From contig JAACJQ010000427.1 in NCBI GenBank assembly GCA_016879935.1, positions 1-51,414 of the forward strand: a stretch of DNA of 51,414 nucleotides. The letters are read 5' to 3'. Both the position numbers and the translations under genes were made by a program. Origin of the DNA: Archangiaceae bacterium (GTDB lineage: Bacteria; Myxococcota; Myxococcia; Myxococcales; Myxococcaceae). Under the pieces are notes generated by a model that made no database searches, was not told where the DNA came from, and was given only the letters and a program-made list of their open reading frames with translations. Shown here piece after piece: positions 16,679 through 25,857 of this stretch (positions within the stretch are counted from its first letter, which is position 1; the number at the start of each line of letters is the position of its first letter).

Positions 16679-17000
16679 CGCGAGGCGTCCTGTGTCGGTC
16701 GCGCTCAGATGCCGTCCGCACGACGTCGCCGCGCGAGGCCGGGAGCAATCGCCGACGAGCACCGGAGCCTTGAATCGGTCCACGTGAGGTGCGCTCGGAG
16801 CTGTTGGCTGCGCGAGGCCGTGAAGAAGTCGTCGACGAGCCGTGCGCGAGTCCCGTGTCGGTCGCGCTCGGATGCCGTTCGCACGACGTCACTGCGCGAG
16901 GCCGTGAAGAAGTCGTCGACGAGCCGTGTGCGAGTCCCGTGTCGGTCGCGCTCGGATGCCGTTCGCACGACGTCGCTGCGCGAGGCCGGGAGCAATAGTC
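16679..17000. repeat. 84-bp tandem repeat in a non-coding stretch
   Basis: The gap 16439-17090 has no convincing gene. Within it, units beginning CGCGAGGCC start at 16811, 16895 and 16979. The first two are full 84-bp copies differing at very few bases; the last breaks off after about 10 bases. Degenerate related units start at 16679 and 16731. A second motif, GAGGCCGGGAGCAAT, appears at both flanks (about 16735 and 16982). Both strands are open across the repeats because 84 is a multiple of three, but the encoded Arg/Ser-rich strings do not look like protein. Confidence 0.8.
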
Positions 17001-17090
17001 TCGAGATTGGCCGACGTGAGGTGACCTCGCATGCAGCCGCGCCAGCTGACTGCGCACTGCCAGCTTGCTCTGCGAGAACACTCCCTCACG

Positions 17091-17780
17091 TCAGGTGCCG
17101 GTCGTGACGAGCGTGGCGCGCTCGCGCAGGAGCTTCGGAATCCACACACCATCCGTCACCACGCCCATGTGGTTCGTTCCGGCGCTGAGCTGCTCGACGC
17201 GACGCTGCTGCTGCTTCGGCAACGAGCGGCGCCACGCATCGGCCTTGGGAAAAGTGAGCGCTCCGACGAGCTGCACGCGACCCTCTGGCACCGAGGCGAG
17301 AAAGTTCGTCCACGGCGTCGGCGCTCCGTAGAACGCGTCGAGCAGGACGAGGTCGGTGACCGCGCCTTCCTTCGTCCACTCGCGCAGCGTGCGGTTGCCT
17401 CCGCTGTGGCCCATCGCGACCACCTTCGACGGCATCGCGCGGCCCAACGTGCGCTCGAGTTCGGCCTTCAGCGGCGCGAACGTCGGCCACTTCACCGTCT
17501 CCTTTGGACCGGTCGGCCCGTCGATGAGCACGAAGAGCGCGTTCACGCCGCTCGCCCTGAACTGCTGCACCAGGCCGTGTTCACGGAACGCGTCGTCGAC
17601 GGTGTCGAAGTAGCCGTGCACGTAGATGACGAGCAACTCTGGCTCCGAGGCTTCGGGACACCACGCGTGCACGGGGCCGTTCATGGTCACGAAGCGCTGG
17701 TGCTGCCCACCTTCGAGCGCGTGGGCATCGGGAGACGTCAGGCAACCGGTCAACGAGGCGAGGACGAGGGGCAGGAGCAT
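17091..17780 (-). CDS. Alpha/beta hydrolase-fold lipoprotein
   Basis: The product is about 229 residues. ATG 17780 gives a lipoprotein signal (LLPLVLASLTGCLTSPD); a TTG start 16 codons upstream is less likely. Alpha/beta hydrolase features are ELLVIYVHGYFDTVDDAF (oxyanion-hole region after strand 3), the nucleophile elbow VVAMGHSGGNR with Ser in GHSGG, LVLLDAFYGA (possible catalytic Asp), and a late His in SAGTNHMGVV. It is probably an extracytoplasmic esterase- or lipase-like enzyme of unknown substrate. The gene is flanked by repeats on both sides. Confidence 0.85.
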   Translation of the reverse strand: MLLPLVLASLTGCLTSPDAHALEGGQHQRFVTMNGPVHAWCPEASEPELLVIYVHGYFDTVDDAFREHGLVQQFRASGVNALFVLIDGPTGPKETVKWPTFAPLKAELERTLGRAMPSKVVAMGHSGGNRTLREWTKEGAVTDLVLLDAFYGAPTPWTNFLASVPEGRVQLVGALTFPKADAWRRSLPKQQQRRVEQLSAGTNHMGVVTDGVWIPKLLRERATLVTTGT

Positions 17781-17875
17781 GCCCGGTCGCCACTGCACGC
17801 TCCGTTTCCGGCGTCGTTGGGTCGCCAAGTCGTTGAAGTTGAAAGGGTTTCGGTCGACGGCAGCTTCCAGCCGAC

Positions 17876-18089
17876 GTCACGCTCCGTTGCACACCGTCAC
17901 GCGGCGTTCCGCTCACTGAACGACCATGAACCCGTGCTCACACATCCTCCCTGGAGCGGTGGAGCCCCGCCGAGTTCGGGAACGAATGGAACCGCAGCGA
18001 GAATGGCGAGCCAGCACCCCATGACGACCTGACCCTCGAGCCTGCGATCGTGCGAAGCGTCACACGCCATTGCACATCGTCACGCAGCG
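17876..18089. repeat. Two imperfect 31-bp direct repeats in the 17781-18095 gap
   Basis: The 315-bp gap between the hydrolase gene and the AgmX/PglI-like pair holds no gene. Copies at 17876-17906 and 18059-18089 agree at 26 of 31 positions around a core TTGCACAYCGTCACGC. The second overlaps a 15-bp hairpin GTCACGC-A-GCGTGAC (18079-18093) just past the stop of the gene at 18096, which could act as its terminator. Confidence 0.55.
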
Positions 18090-18095
18090 TGACGG

Positions 18096-18434
18096 TCAGG
18101 AGCCGGACATCTTGAAGATGAACGGGTACGTGACGAGCACGGAGCCACCCACTGGAGGCTCGGTCTTCACGGCCTTCATCGCCTTCAGTACGCAGGTGAC
18201 TGTCTTGTTCGAGAGGGGCGAAGGCTCCGCCAGCTCACTCTCCGTAACGCGCCCATCAGGTCCGATGACGAAGCGCACGACGAGCTTTCCCCGTGGCGGC
18301 TCTACAAAGCAGCGCCTGACCGTCGGCCGCTGCGCGTGAATGCCCTTCATGATCAGCTGTTTGTCGAGCGTGCCCGTGTACGCGCCGGCATCGGGCGAAG
18401 ACGACAGCACGAGCGTCGCGAGCACCTGAATCAC
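18096..18434 (-). CDS. AgmX/PglI C-terminal-like small secreted protein (second copy)
   Basis: The product is about 112 residues. GTG 18434 overlaps the upstream TGA as GTGA. A short signal-like start ([18 protein letters not shown]) precedes a domain like the C-terminus of myxobacterial AgmX/PglI proteins: one early Cys (VRRCFVEPP), LVVRFVIGPDGRVTESELAE, a second Cys (KTVTCVLKAM) and a final VLVTYPFIF strand. The pattern also resembles TonB C-terminal domains. It is a diverged tandem duplicate of the next gene. The role is probably periplasmic; gliding or TonB-like energy coupling is only an inference. Confidence 0.75.
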   Translation of the reverse strand: MIQVLATLVLSSSPDAGAYTGTLDKQLIMKGIHAQRPTVRRCFVEPPRGKLVVRFVIGPDGRVTESELAEPSPLSNKTVTCVLKAMKAVKTEPPVGGSVLVTYPFIFKMSGS

Positions 18435-18781
18435 TCTTCTCCCCGAATCTCGATGAGGAAGGGGTAGACGACCTCGACCGTACCGCCGCGCGGCGCAGCC
18501 CACTTCACAGCCTTCACCGTTGCGAGCACGCAGCGAACCACCGTCACCGGAGCGGTGCTGGGCTCAGCAAGTTCGGCTGACGTCACGCGGCCGTCGCGAC
18601 CGATGACGAAGCGCACTTTCACAATCCCGCCATCGTTGGCCTGCGCTTCCTCGACGCAGCGCCGGAGCACTGGCCCCTGGCCGTTGATGACCTTGGTGAT
18701 GATCTTCGGGTCGAGCGTGCCGGTGTGCGCGCCTGCTTCGGGAGAAGACGACAACACGAGCGCCGCAAGCACCGAGAGCAC
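18431..18781 (-). CDS. AgmX/PglI C-terminal-like small secreted protein (first copy)
   Basis: The product is 116 residues from GTG 18781, with TGAGG upstream. It has a short signal ([20 protein letters not shown]) and the same domain as the following gene: [57 protein letters not shown]. The two Cys are placed as in its partner and probably pair. The two genes overlap by four bases and share about half their residues by eye, so they are a tandem duplication. Larger AgmX-like proteins carry this module as an end piece; here it stands alone. Confidence 0.75.
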   Translation of the reverse strand: MLSVLAALVLSSSPEAGAHTGTLDPKIITKVINGQGPVLRRCVEEAQANDGGIVKVRFVIGRDGRVTSAELAEPSTAPVTVVRCVLATVKAVKWAAPRGGTVEVVYPFLIEIRGEE

Positions 18782-18829
18782 GCCTCAGCCTACCCCCGTT
18801 GGACCGCACCTTGCTTTCTCGCGCATGAA

Positions 18830-20671
18830 ATGGCGGCGCGGCCTGCACTGGAGGAGCATCTCGACCTGTCGATGGCACAGCGGCTCTCGTTCGCGTTCGG
18901 TCCCAAAAGAGGTGTGACGCTCGACGTCGTGCGTCGCCTCATGGTCGGGCGCAGCGCGCACTGCGACGTGCACCTCATCGACGAGAAGGTCTCTCGCGAA
19001 CACTGCGCTTTCGAGCCCGAAGGTGACGGGTTGTTCCTCCGCGACCTCGGCAGCCGCAACGGCACGTGGGTGAATGGTGCGCGCATCGACGCTCGTGTGC
19101 GCCTCGCCGCGAACGACACCGTCGGCATCGGCGAGACGCTCGTGTTGGTCTCTCCCGACGCGCGCGCGCTGCGTGCGCTCGATGGCGAGTCGACGCTGGT
19201 GCTCGCGAAGGCGCCGCTGGGGCTCCTCACCGCTGCGACCTCGACCACCGAAGACACCCTCGAGCAGGCTGGCCGCCTCGTGCTCGAAGCCGCGCTCGCC
19301 AGCACGGGAGCCGATGCTGCGGCCGCGCTCACGAAGGCCTTCGCGACGGGCCTGGGCTGCGACGAGGTGGTGGTCTGCAGCCGCGCTCCCGAAGGAGACG
19401 TGCGCCCTCGCGCCGCGTTTCCCCTCGGCGCCTCCATCTCGCTCAACGTCGCGCTCGTCGACTTGTGTCTCGCCCAGCAACGGGCCGTCTCGGTCGAAGA
19501 GCATCAACTGCGCGCACGTCACGATGCGCAGACGACGACCGTGGTGAGGCAGCGCGCCTTCGTCCTCTGCACTCCGATTCCCGGGCCGACCGTTCCGCTC
19601 GGCGTCGTCGCCGGCGTTCGCAGCACGGCCTTCGACTCGAAAGAGCTCGCCCTCGCGCAGGTGTTGGTGAGCGCTGCGGCCGCGTCGCTGAGGTTGCAGG
19701 TCGAGCGGGTCGAAGAAGCGCCTCGTCGTGCCATCGTCGCCGAGAGCCCGGCCATGAAGCTCGTCGTCACGCAGGCCGAACGCGCGGCCGTCTCCACTGC
19801 GACGGTGTTACTCACGGGCGAGTCGGGGAGCGGGAAAGAAGCGGTCGCGCGCCTCGTGCACGACGCGAGTCGCCGGAGCCGCGGCCCCTTCGTCGCGGTC
19901 AACTGCGGAGCGATTCCCTCCGAACTCGCCGAGAGCGAGCTGTTCGGCCACGAGAAGGGCGCGTTCACCGGAGCCACCCAGAACCACGCGGGCGTCTTCG
20001 AGCGCGCCGACGGGGGCACGCTCTTCCTCGACGAGGTGGGTGAGCTGCCGCTGCCGTTGCAGGTGAAGCTGCTTCGGGTGCTGGAGGAGAAGCTCGTCTT
20101 CCGCCTCGGTGGCCGCACGCCCGTGAGCGTCGACGTACGCGTGGTGGCTGCGACGAACCGCGGGCTCGAGAAGGCCGTCGCCGACGGCACCTTCCGCGAA
20201 GACCTCTTCTATCGCTTGAACGTCGTTCGCCTCGCGCTCGAGCCGTTGCGGACGCGGCCTGAAGACGTGCTCCCGCTCGCGCAGCGCTTTCTCGAGAAAC
20301 ACGCGGCCTCGCTCGGCCGGCTGCCACCGCCGCTCAGTGACGAAGCCCGCGCGGCGCTCACGTCGTATTCCTGGCCGGGCAACGCGCGGCAGCTCTCGAA
20401 CGCGCTCGAGCGGGCGCTGGTGCTCAAGGTCTCCGACGGCGCGCTCTCGCTCGCCGACCTGCCGCCCGAAATCGTCGCTCCCCGTCAGGGCACCGCGCCG
20501 ACGGTGGGCCGCACGCTGGGCGAGCTCGTCGCCATTCTCGAGCGGGAACAAATCGTGCTCGCCATGAAGCGCTGCCGTGGCGTCAAGGCGCAGGCCTCCG
20601 AGGCGCTGGGCATCTCGCGGCCGACGCTCGACCGAAAGCTGTCAGAGTACGGAATCGACTGGCTCGCTTAA
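18830..20671 (+). CDS. FHA-domain sigma-54-dependent activator
   Basis: The product is about 613 residues from ATG 18830; ATG 18872 is an alternative start. An FHA phosphothreonine-binding domain lies at about 20-100 ([43 protein letters not shown]). A GAF-like region follows to about 285. The AAA+ domain has Walker [10 protein letters not shown], the sigma-54 loop GAFTGATQ, and Walker [14 protein letters not shown]; a Fis-type helix-turn-helix ends the protein ([17 protein letters not shown]). FHA-bearing activators are known in myxobacteria and are thought to link Ser/Thr kinases to sigma-54 promoters. A kinase gene follows with no gap, supporting that link here. Confidence 0.95.
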   Translation: MAARPALEEHLDLSMAQRLSFAFGPKRGVTLDVVRRLMVGRSAHCDVHLIDEKVSREHCAFEPEGDGLFLRDLGSRNGTWVNGARIDARVRLAANDTVGIGETLVLVSPDARALRALDGESTLVLAKAPLGLLTAATSTTEDTLEQAGRLVLEAALASTGADAAAALTKAFATGLGCDEVVVCSRAPEGDVRPRAAFPLGASISLNVALVDLCLAQQRAVSVEEHQLRARHDAQTTTVVRQRAFVLCTPIPGPTVPLGVVAGVRSTAFDSKELALAQVLVSAAAASLRLQVERVEEAPRRAIVAESPAMKLVVTQAERAAVSTATVLLTGESGSGKEAVARLVHDASRRSRGPFVAVNCGAIPSELAESELFGHEKGAFTGATQNHAGVFERADGGTLFLDEVGELPLPLQVKLLRVLEEKLVFRLGGRTPVSVDVRVVAATNRGLEKAVADGTFREDLFYRLNVVRLALEPLRTRPEDVLPLAQRFLEKHAASLGRLPPPLSDEARAALTSYSWPGNARQLSNALERALVLKVSDGALSLADLPPEIVAPRQGTAPTVGRTLGELVAILEREQIVLAMKRCRGVKAQASEALGISRPTLDRKLSEYGIDWLA

Positions 20672-22204
20672 ATGAACTTCCTCTGTCCCTCCTGCAGAAC
20701 GCCGTTGCCGCGCGAGCAGACCATCGGGCTCGTGACGTGCACGCAGTGTTCGGTGCAGGTCGACCTCACGCGCGTCGACACGGCTCCCGGGCAGGCGCGG
20801 CTGTGGCCCGAGGTCGACTTGAAGGGCGAGACGGTGAGCGGCCACGCGTTGCTTCAGCGCCTGGGCAGCGGCGGCATGGGCACCGTGTACGAAGCGGAGT
20901 CTCCCGTCGGTGCGCCAGTCGCCATGAAGGTGCTCTCGCCCATGCTGGCGGCCGAGCCCGCGCTGCGTGAGCGGTTTCGCCGTGAGGCCCGCGCGCTCAC
21001 CCAGGTGAAGCACCCGCGCGTGGTGCAGCTCTTCGAGGAGGGCGAAGACAAGGGCTTCTGCTGGTACTCGATGGAGCTGGTGAAGGGCCTCGACCTGCGT
21101 CACCGCCTCGAGAAGGGCGTGATGTCGGCGGCCGAGGTCGACGCGCTCGCGGTGGCGTTGCTCGAAGCGCTCGGCGCCGTGCACGAGGCGGGCGTCGTTC
21201 ATCGCGACATCAAGCCGTCGAACATTCTGCTCGGCCCCGAAGGACCGCGGCTGTGTGACTTCGGCATCGCGCAGGTCTCGGGCGCGACGACGTTGACCGA
21301 GTCGGCCGCGTTGCTGGGCAGCCTTCGCTACATGGCGCCCGAGCAGCGCTGGGGAAAAGCCGACGACCGCAGCGACCTCTACGCGCTCGGCGTGGTGCTG
21401 CACGAGGCGCTCGCGGGAGGCGTGCCGGGAGAGCAGCCGTTGCCGGGCTCGGTGCCGGCGTACCTCGTGCGCTTCATCGACAAGCTCACGCAGCAGAGCC
21501 CTGCGCTGCGGCCGTCGTCAGCGCCCGAGGCGATGAAGCTGCTCACCCAGTGGCGCAGCGGCTCGCTCAAACGCCTCGCCATCGGCGGTGGCGTCGCTGC
21601 CGTCGTGCTCGTGGGAGTCATCGGTGCGTTCGCCTTCGGTGGTGGGCCGCCCGAGGCTCCAACCCCGGCGACGCCGACGAACACGGCTCCGCCGCCGGCG
21701 CCGGCTCCTCCTCCGCTCGTCGTCGACGCTGGAGCGCCCGTGGAGCCCGACGCCGGTGCGCCGACGACGATGGACGCCGGCTCGCTCGACGTCGACCTCG
21801 ACGCGCCCGTGGCCGGTGGAGCGCTCACCGTTCGCACCCTCGGCGCGCGCGGCATCACCCTCGACGGTGTGAAGCGCGACGTTCCGAAGACGCCCATCGA
21901 CCTGCCCGCGGGCCAGCACACGATTCAGTTCCTCTGCCCCGGCAGTGGAAAGATGCCGCTGACGCCTTCGCCGCTCATCACCTTCACGATGGCCGTCGGC
22001 GACGTGCTCGACCAGTCGTGGGACTGCAAGACGAAGAAGCCGATGCCACCGCCCGGGCTCGTGGCCGTGGGCCCGAAGGGGAAGCCCACGAAGTCGCCGA
22101 CGCCGAAGTCGCTCGGGTCGAAGTCCGACACGCCGCCGACGAAGACGATTCCCGTGAAGGCGCCCCTCACCAAGAAGCCGTCGCCGAAGAAGAAGGTTCC
22201 CTGA
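20672..22204 (+). CDS. Transmembrane Ser/Thr protein kinase with N-terminal zinc ribbon
   Basis: The product is 510 residues. Residues 5-26 hold a four-Cys zinc ribbon (C5, C8, C23, C26). The kinase domain spans about 58-300: Gly loop LGSGGMGTVYEAE (65-70), Lys 86, catalytic VVHRDIKPSN (HRD 177-179), DFG 196-198, and APEQ for the P+1 region. One transmembrane helix lies at about 301-323; the outside part is Pro/Ala/Asp-rich, then a PEGA-like stretch, then a Lys/Pro tail. ATG follows the stop of the FHA activator with no spacer, so the two are in one operon. The kinase may phosphorylate a partner that the FHA domain reads. Confidence 0.95.
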   Translation: MNFLCPSCRTPLPREQTIGLVTCTQCSVQVDLTRVDTAPGQARLWPEVDLKGETVSGHALLQRLGSGGMGTVYEAESPVGAPVAMKVLSPMLAAEPALRERFRREARALTQVKHPRVVQLFEEGEDKGFCWYSMELVKGLDLRHRLEKGVMSAAEVDALAVALLEALGAVHEAGVVHRDIKPSNILLGPEGPRLCDFGIAQVSGATTLTESAALLGSLRYMAPEQRWGKADDRSDLYALGVVLHEALAGGVPGEQPLPGSVPAYLVRFIDKLTQQSPALRPSSAPEAMKLLTQWRSGSLKRLAIGGGVAAVVLVGVIGAFAFGGGPPEAPTPATPTNTAPPPAPAPPPLVVDAGAPVEPDAGAPTTMDAGSLDVDLDAPVAGGALTVRTLGARGITLDGVKRDVPKTPIDLPAGQHTIQFLCPGSGKMPLTPSPLITFTMAVGDVLDQSWDCKTKKPMPPPGLVAVGPKGKPTKSPTPKSLGSKSDTPPTKTIPVKAPLTKKPSPKKKVP

Positions 22205-22210
22205 GCGCCG

Positions 22211-23905
22211 TCACGCGCCAGAGAAGCGGTGCAGCATCGACGACAGCGTCGTCAGCGCCACCGGCTTGATGAGCACGTCGTTCATGCCCGAGCGCCGGCA
22301 CGCCTCGAGGTCTTCTGGCAGCGTCGACGCCGTGAGCGCGATGATGGGCAGGCCGGCCTTCACCGTCTTCAACGCCCGAATGCGCTCGGTGGCTTCGAAG
22401 CCGTCCATCTCGGGCATGTGACAGTCCATCAGCACCAGCGAGACGTCGTTCGACTGTGAGAGCAGCGAGAGGGCCTCGAAGCCCGACGCCGCCTTTCGGG
22501 CCCTGAAGCCCGACTTCTCGACGAGCTGGGCAGCCACGGCGAGGTTGATGGGGTTGTCGTCGACGACGAGCACCACCCCTGCGTCGAGGCTCGTGATGCG
22601 CAGGCCCAGCGGTGGCGTGAGCTCGACCAGGGTGTGCGAGCTGGGCTCGAACGAGAGGGTGAAGGTGAAGCGGCTGCCTGTGCCCGGGGTCGACTCCACG
22701 TTGATGTGGCCGCCCATCATCGTCACCAGTTGCTGGGCGAGCGCGAGGCCCAGGCCGCTGCCGCCGAACCGCCGCGTCGTCGAGCCGTCTCCCTGCTGGA
22801 ACGCGGTGAAGAGCCTGGCGACCAGCTCGCCGTCCATGCCGATGCCGGTGTCGCGCACCTCGAAGCGCAGTTTGAGCGGCCCCGTCGCGTGCACCTCGAC
22901 GGCCACCTCTCCGCGCTCGGTGAACTTCACCGCGTTGCTGACGAGGTTGTTGAGCACCTGCGTCACCCGCATGCCGTCACCGTGAAGGGCCAGCGGCACG
23001 CCCTCGCCGATGACCACCTTCAGCGCGACGCCCTTCTGATGGGCCGAGGGCTCGAAGAGCGCGCGCACGTCGTCGAGCACCCGCCGCAGGTCGAAGTCGT
23101 GGCGGTCGATGCTCAGCTTGCCGGCCTCGGCCTTCGTCATGTCGAGCAGGTCGTTGATCAACGCGACCAGCAGCTTTCCCGAGCGCTGAATGAGCTGCAG
23201 GTTCGCGCGCTGCTGAGCCGTCACCTGGTCGGCCAGCATCGCCTCGGTGACGCCCAGCACGCCGTTCATCGGCGTTCGAATCTCGTGGCTGATGGTGGCG
23301 AGGAAGGTCGTCTTCGCCTGCTGCGCCTGGTTCAGCTCGGTGAAGGCCCGAACGTTGACGCCGTCGTAGGCGCGCGCGAACCCCCAGATGACGAGCACCA
23401 GCAGCGAGAAGTTCAGCGCGCTCGAGAGCCACGGCGTCTCGTCTCGAAGCGGCAGGCTGTAGCCCTGCGAGGCGGCCCACAAGACCAGCAGCCCGATGAC
23501 GAGCTCGCCCAGCGCCCACCGCCGCGCCTCCTGCGGGCCGAGCGTGAACGCCGCCAGCAACGGCACCGCCGCGAGGAAGCAGACGTTGGTGATGTCGACG
23601 GGCGTCTGGGCCAGCGCTGCGCCGGCGAACATCGCGCTGATGCCGTGAAGCGACAGCCGCGTCGGCCCTTTGAGGTTGCCAGAGCGGCGGTGCCACACGA
23701 GCGCGGCGACGCTCACCACGAACATGCCGCTGGTGGTCACCACCTGGCCCCACAGCCCGCTCCCTGCGTACGCGAACGTCGACAACACGATGAGCGGAAT
23801 CGCGAGGAAGTGGGCGCCGACGAAGAAGCGCGCGCGGATCAGCTCGGCAGTACTCAACCCCGGCGGAAGGGCCGCGAGGGTGAGCCGCTCGATCCATGAA
23901 CGCAC
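22211..23905 (-). CDS. Hybrid sensor histidine kinase with C-terminal receiver
   Basis: The product is 564 residues from GTG 23905. Six hydrophobic helices fill residues 25-180 and form the membrane sensor. The dimerisation domain carries FLATISHEIRTPMNGVLGV, with phosphoacceptor His at about 207. The ATPase has N-box NNLVSNAVKFTERGE, RDTGIGM and GGSGLGLALAQ. The receiver (about 445-564) has VVDDNPIN acidic residues, LMDCHMPEMDG with phosphoacceptor Asp near 494, and KP near 548. There is no output DNA-binding domain and no separate response regulator nearby, so it may pass phosphate to a distant partner. Its stop is 6 bp from the convergent kinase gene. Confidence 0.95.
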   Translation of the reverse strand: MRSWIERLTLAALPPGLSTAELIRARFFVGAHFLAIPLIVLSTFAYAGSGLWGQVVTTSGMFVVSVAALVWHRRSGNLKGPTRLSLHGISAMFAGAALAQTPVDITNVCFLAAVPLLAAFTLGPQEARRWALGELVIGLLVLWAASQGYSLPLRDETPWLSSALNFSLLVLVIWGFARAYDGVNVRAFTELNQAQQAKTTFLATISHEIRTPMNGVLGVTEAMLADQVTAQQRANLQLIQRSGKLLVALINDLLDMTKAEAGKLSIDRHDFDLRRVLDDVRALFEPSAHQKGVALKVVIGEGVPLALHGDGMRVTQVLNNLVSNAVKFTERGEVAVEVHATGPLKLRFEVRDTGIGMDGELVARLFTAFQQGDGSTTRRFGGSGLGLALAQQLVTMMGGHINVESTPGTGSRFTFTLSFEPSSHTLVELTPPLGLRITSLDAGVVLVVDDNPINLAVAAQLVEKSGFRARKAASGFEALSLLSQSNDVSLVLMDCHMPEMDGFEATERIRALKTVKAGLPIIALTASTLPEDLEACRRSGMNDVLIKPVALTTLSSMLHRFSGA

Positions 23906-24046
23906 CCTCCATTTGTAGCGGGCTGGACTGGCTACTCGCTGCGAGTCATGGTCGACACCTCGTGAATCTTCCTGCCGCCTGGGTCACTCCTACTGGGCGA
24001 GCGTGAAAAGACCCCGCCCTCGGGGGGCGAAAGGAACTGAAAGACC

Positions 24047-24436
24047 ATGGCGACGGGAACACTGGAGCTGACCGAAGAGAACTTCGAAGCCACCCTGCAG
24101 AAGGGCGGCATTCTGCTCATCGACTTCTGGGCCGAGTGGTGTGGGCCGTGCCGTGCGTTCGCGCCGGTCTTCGAGGCCGCGGCGAAGAAGCACACCGACG
24201 TCACCTTCGCGAAGGTCGACACCGAGGCGCAGCAGGGCCTCGCGGCCGCGTTCGAGATTCAGGCGATTCCCACGCTCGCGGTGTTTCGTGACGGCGTGAT
24301 GCTGGGCCGCAACGCCGGGGCGCTGCCCGGAGCTGCGCTCGAGGGCGTCATCGAGCAGGTGCGCGGCCTCGACATGGAGAAGATCAAACAGGAGATCGCC
24401 GAGCAGAAGAAGAACCAGAAGCCCGCGGCGGAGTGA
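24047..24436 (+). CDS. Thioredoxin
   Basis: The product is 129 residues. The active site is FWAEWCGPCRAFAP (Cys at about 32 and 35), the cis-Pro region is IQAIPTLAVFRDG, and the fold is complete from LELTEENFEATL to LEGVIEQV. An extra C-terminal tail of about 20 charged residues (KIKQEIAEQKKNQK) exceeds the usual 105-110 residues. There is no signal peptide, so it is a cytoplasmic disulfide reductant. A small hairpin (CCCCG-CCCT-CGGGG, 24012-24025) lies in the leader. It converges on the FecCD gene with one base between stops. The exact thioredoxin paralogue is not assigned. Confidence 0.95.
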   Translation: MATGTLELTEENFEATLQKGGILLIDFWAEWCGPCRAFAPVFEAAAKKHTDVTFAKVDTEAQQGLAAAFEIQAIPTLAVFRDGVMLGRNAGALPGAALEGVIEQVRGLDMEKIKQEIAEQKKNQKPAAE

Positions 24437-24437
24437 C

Positions 24438-25442
24438 TCAGGCCTCGCGGGCCCGGCGCATCATCAGCAGCAGAAACAGCGGGCCTCCCAGCAGCGCCGT
24501 GATGACGCCGACGGGAGGCTCGGTCTGGAACACCCGGAACATGAGGCGCGCGGCGAGGTCGGCCAGCATGAGGAAGCTGGCGCCCACGAGTGCGCTCGCC
24601 GGCAACGAGAGCCGTTGATCAGCCCCCAGCACCAGCCTCGCCAGGTGCGGCACCAGCAGCCCGACGAAGCCCACCAGGCCCGAGAGCGAGACGGCGGCAG
24701 ACACCGCGGCCGAGGCGAGCAACAGCAGCAGGAGCCGCGTTCGCCGCACGTCGACGCCGAGTGATTGCGCGTCATCGTCACCGAGCATGAGCAGGTTGAT
24801 GCGGCCCGACAGGCTCCACATGGCCAGCACCGCGGCGACGACGATGGCGCCCGTGAACCCGAGCGCGCTCCACGACTCGTGGCCGAGCGAGCCCGCGAGC
24901 CAGAAGAGCACCTCGCCGAGTTTGTCGGGCGCGACCAGGGCCTTGATGAAGATGATGGCCGCGAGCGCGAAGGCGTTGAAGATGACGCCCGCGAGCAGCG
25001 TGCTGGTCGACCCGTCTCCCCGCCCCGAGCGGCCCACCACCAGCACCAGCCCCGTCGCCACCACCGCGCCGAGCAGCGCGAACACCGAGGCGCCCGAGAG
25101 CCCCGCGACCCCGGCGGTGGTGACGCCGAGCGCGATGGCGATGGTGGCTCCGAGCGCCGCGCCACCCGAGACGCCCAGCACGAACGGGTCGGCGAGCGGG
25201 TTGCGCAAGAGCGCCTGCAGCATCGAGCCCGACGAGGCGAGCGCGGCGCCGACGAGCGCGGCCAGCACGACGCGCGGCAACCGCAGCGACATGAGAATGG
25301 TGTGCGCCGTGGTGCCGGTGGTGAAGGCTTCGGAGAGGTCGAGTGACTGCTCTCCGAGCGCGAGGGCGAGCAGCGCGCAGCAGCCGGCCAGCAGCGTCAA
25401 CGCGCCACTGACGAGAAGCACGCGGCTGGCCGTCGCTCGCAC
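24438..25442 (-). CDS. FecCD-family ABC transporter permease
   Basis: The product is about 334 residues. It has about ten hydrophobic helices and the FecCD/BtuC signatures: SLRLPRVVLAALVGAALASS, SGSMLQALLRNPLADPFVLG, GVSGGAALGATIAIALG, and SLSGLVGFVGLLVPHLARLV. Such proteins form the membrane channel for iron-siderophore, heme or cobalamin uptake with an ATPase and a periplasmic binding protein. Neither partner gene is next to it: the upstream neighbour is divergent and the downstream one convergent, so it is an orphan here. The start is uncertain (GTG 25442 or GTG 25421). Confidence 0.92.
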   Translation of the reverse strand: MRATASRVLLVSGALTLLAGCCALLALALGEQSLDLSEAFTTGTTAHTILMSLRLPRVVLAALVGAALASSGSMLQALLRNPLADPFVLGVSGGAALGATIAIALGVTTAGVAGLSGASVFALLGAVVATGLVLVVGRSGRGDGSTSTLLAGVIFNAFALAAIIFIKALVAPDKLGEVLFWLAGSLGHESWSALGFTGAIVVAAVLAMWSLSGRINLLMLGDDDAQSLGVDVRRTRLLLLLLASAAVSAAVSLSGLVGFVGLLVPHLARLVLGADQRLSLPASALVGASFLMLADLAARLMFRVFQTEPPVGVITALLGGPLFLLLMMRRAREA

Positions 25443-25511
25443 GTGGCGCGGCGTAGTCGTGTCGGTGCGGCGAGTCGACTGTGCAGTGCAGCGCTGGAGT
25501 ACGAAGCCCGT

Positions 25512-25814
25512 GTGGAGTCGCTCTCGGAGGTGCTCTTCGGGCTGTTGCCGTGGGTCGTGGGGGCCCAGGCCCTCTTCGTGCTCGTGACGTGCATCGAAGA
25601 GCTGACCGCGCTTCGCGCCCACAGACCGGCAGGCAGCCGGCTCCGCACCGTCGTGCTGCTCGTCACCTCGGTGGTGCTGTTCGGGCTCGGCCTCTTCACG
25701 TCGGTGCTCGACCCGAGGCACGGCAGTGAGGTGGTCGGTGTTCCCCTGCTGGGCGCCTCGGCGTTGGGTGGGCTCGCGCTGGTGCTCCGCGTTCGCCGGC
25801 ACCTCCGCCGCTGA
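25512..25814 (+). CDS. Small membrane protein, hypothetical
   Basis: The product is about 100 residues from GTG 25512, with TGGAG upstream; the frame is open from 25443. Three hydrophobic helices are seen (SEVLFGLLPWVVGAQALFVL, LRTVVLLVTSVVLFGLGLFT, LLGASALGGLALVL). No family is recognised. It is divergent from the FecCD permease and 43 bp before the IgGFc-binding-like lipoprotein gene on the same strand, with which it may share a transcript. Confidence 0.6.
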   Translation: MESLSEVLFGLLPWVVGAQALFVLVTCIEELTALRAHRPAGSRLRTVVLLVTSVVLFGLGLFTSVLDPRHGSEVVGVPLLGASALGGLALVLRVRRHLRR

Positions 25815-25857
25815 GCACGTGCTCGCCCTGGGAGGGCCGGGTATCGTCGGCGCGCCC

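Noticed and set aside
16811..16990. CRISPR-like array
   Set aside because: Units are 84 bp, adjacent and without unique spacers, and no cas gene is nearby.
16092..17081. Long minus-strand ORF of 329 codons across the 84-bp repeats
   Set aside because: It overlaps the clear DUF1275 gene in another frame, and its product is low-complexity Arg/Ser/Thr sequence produced by the repeats and high GC.
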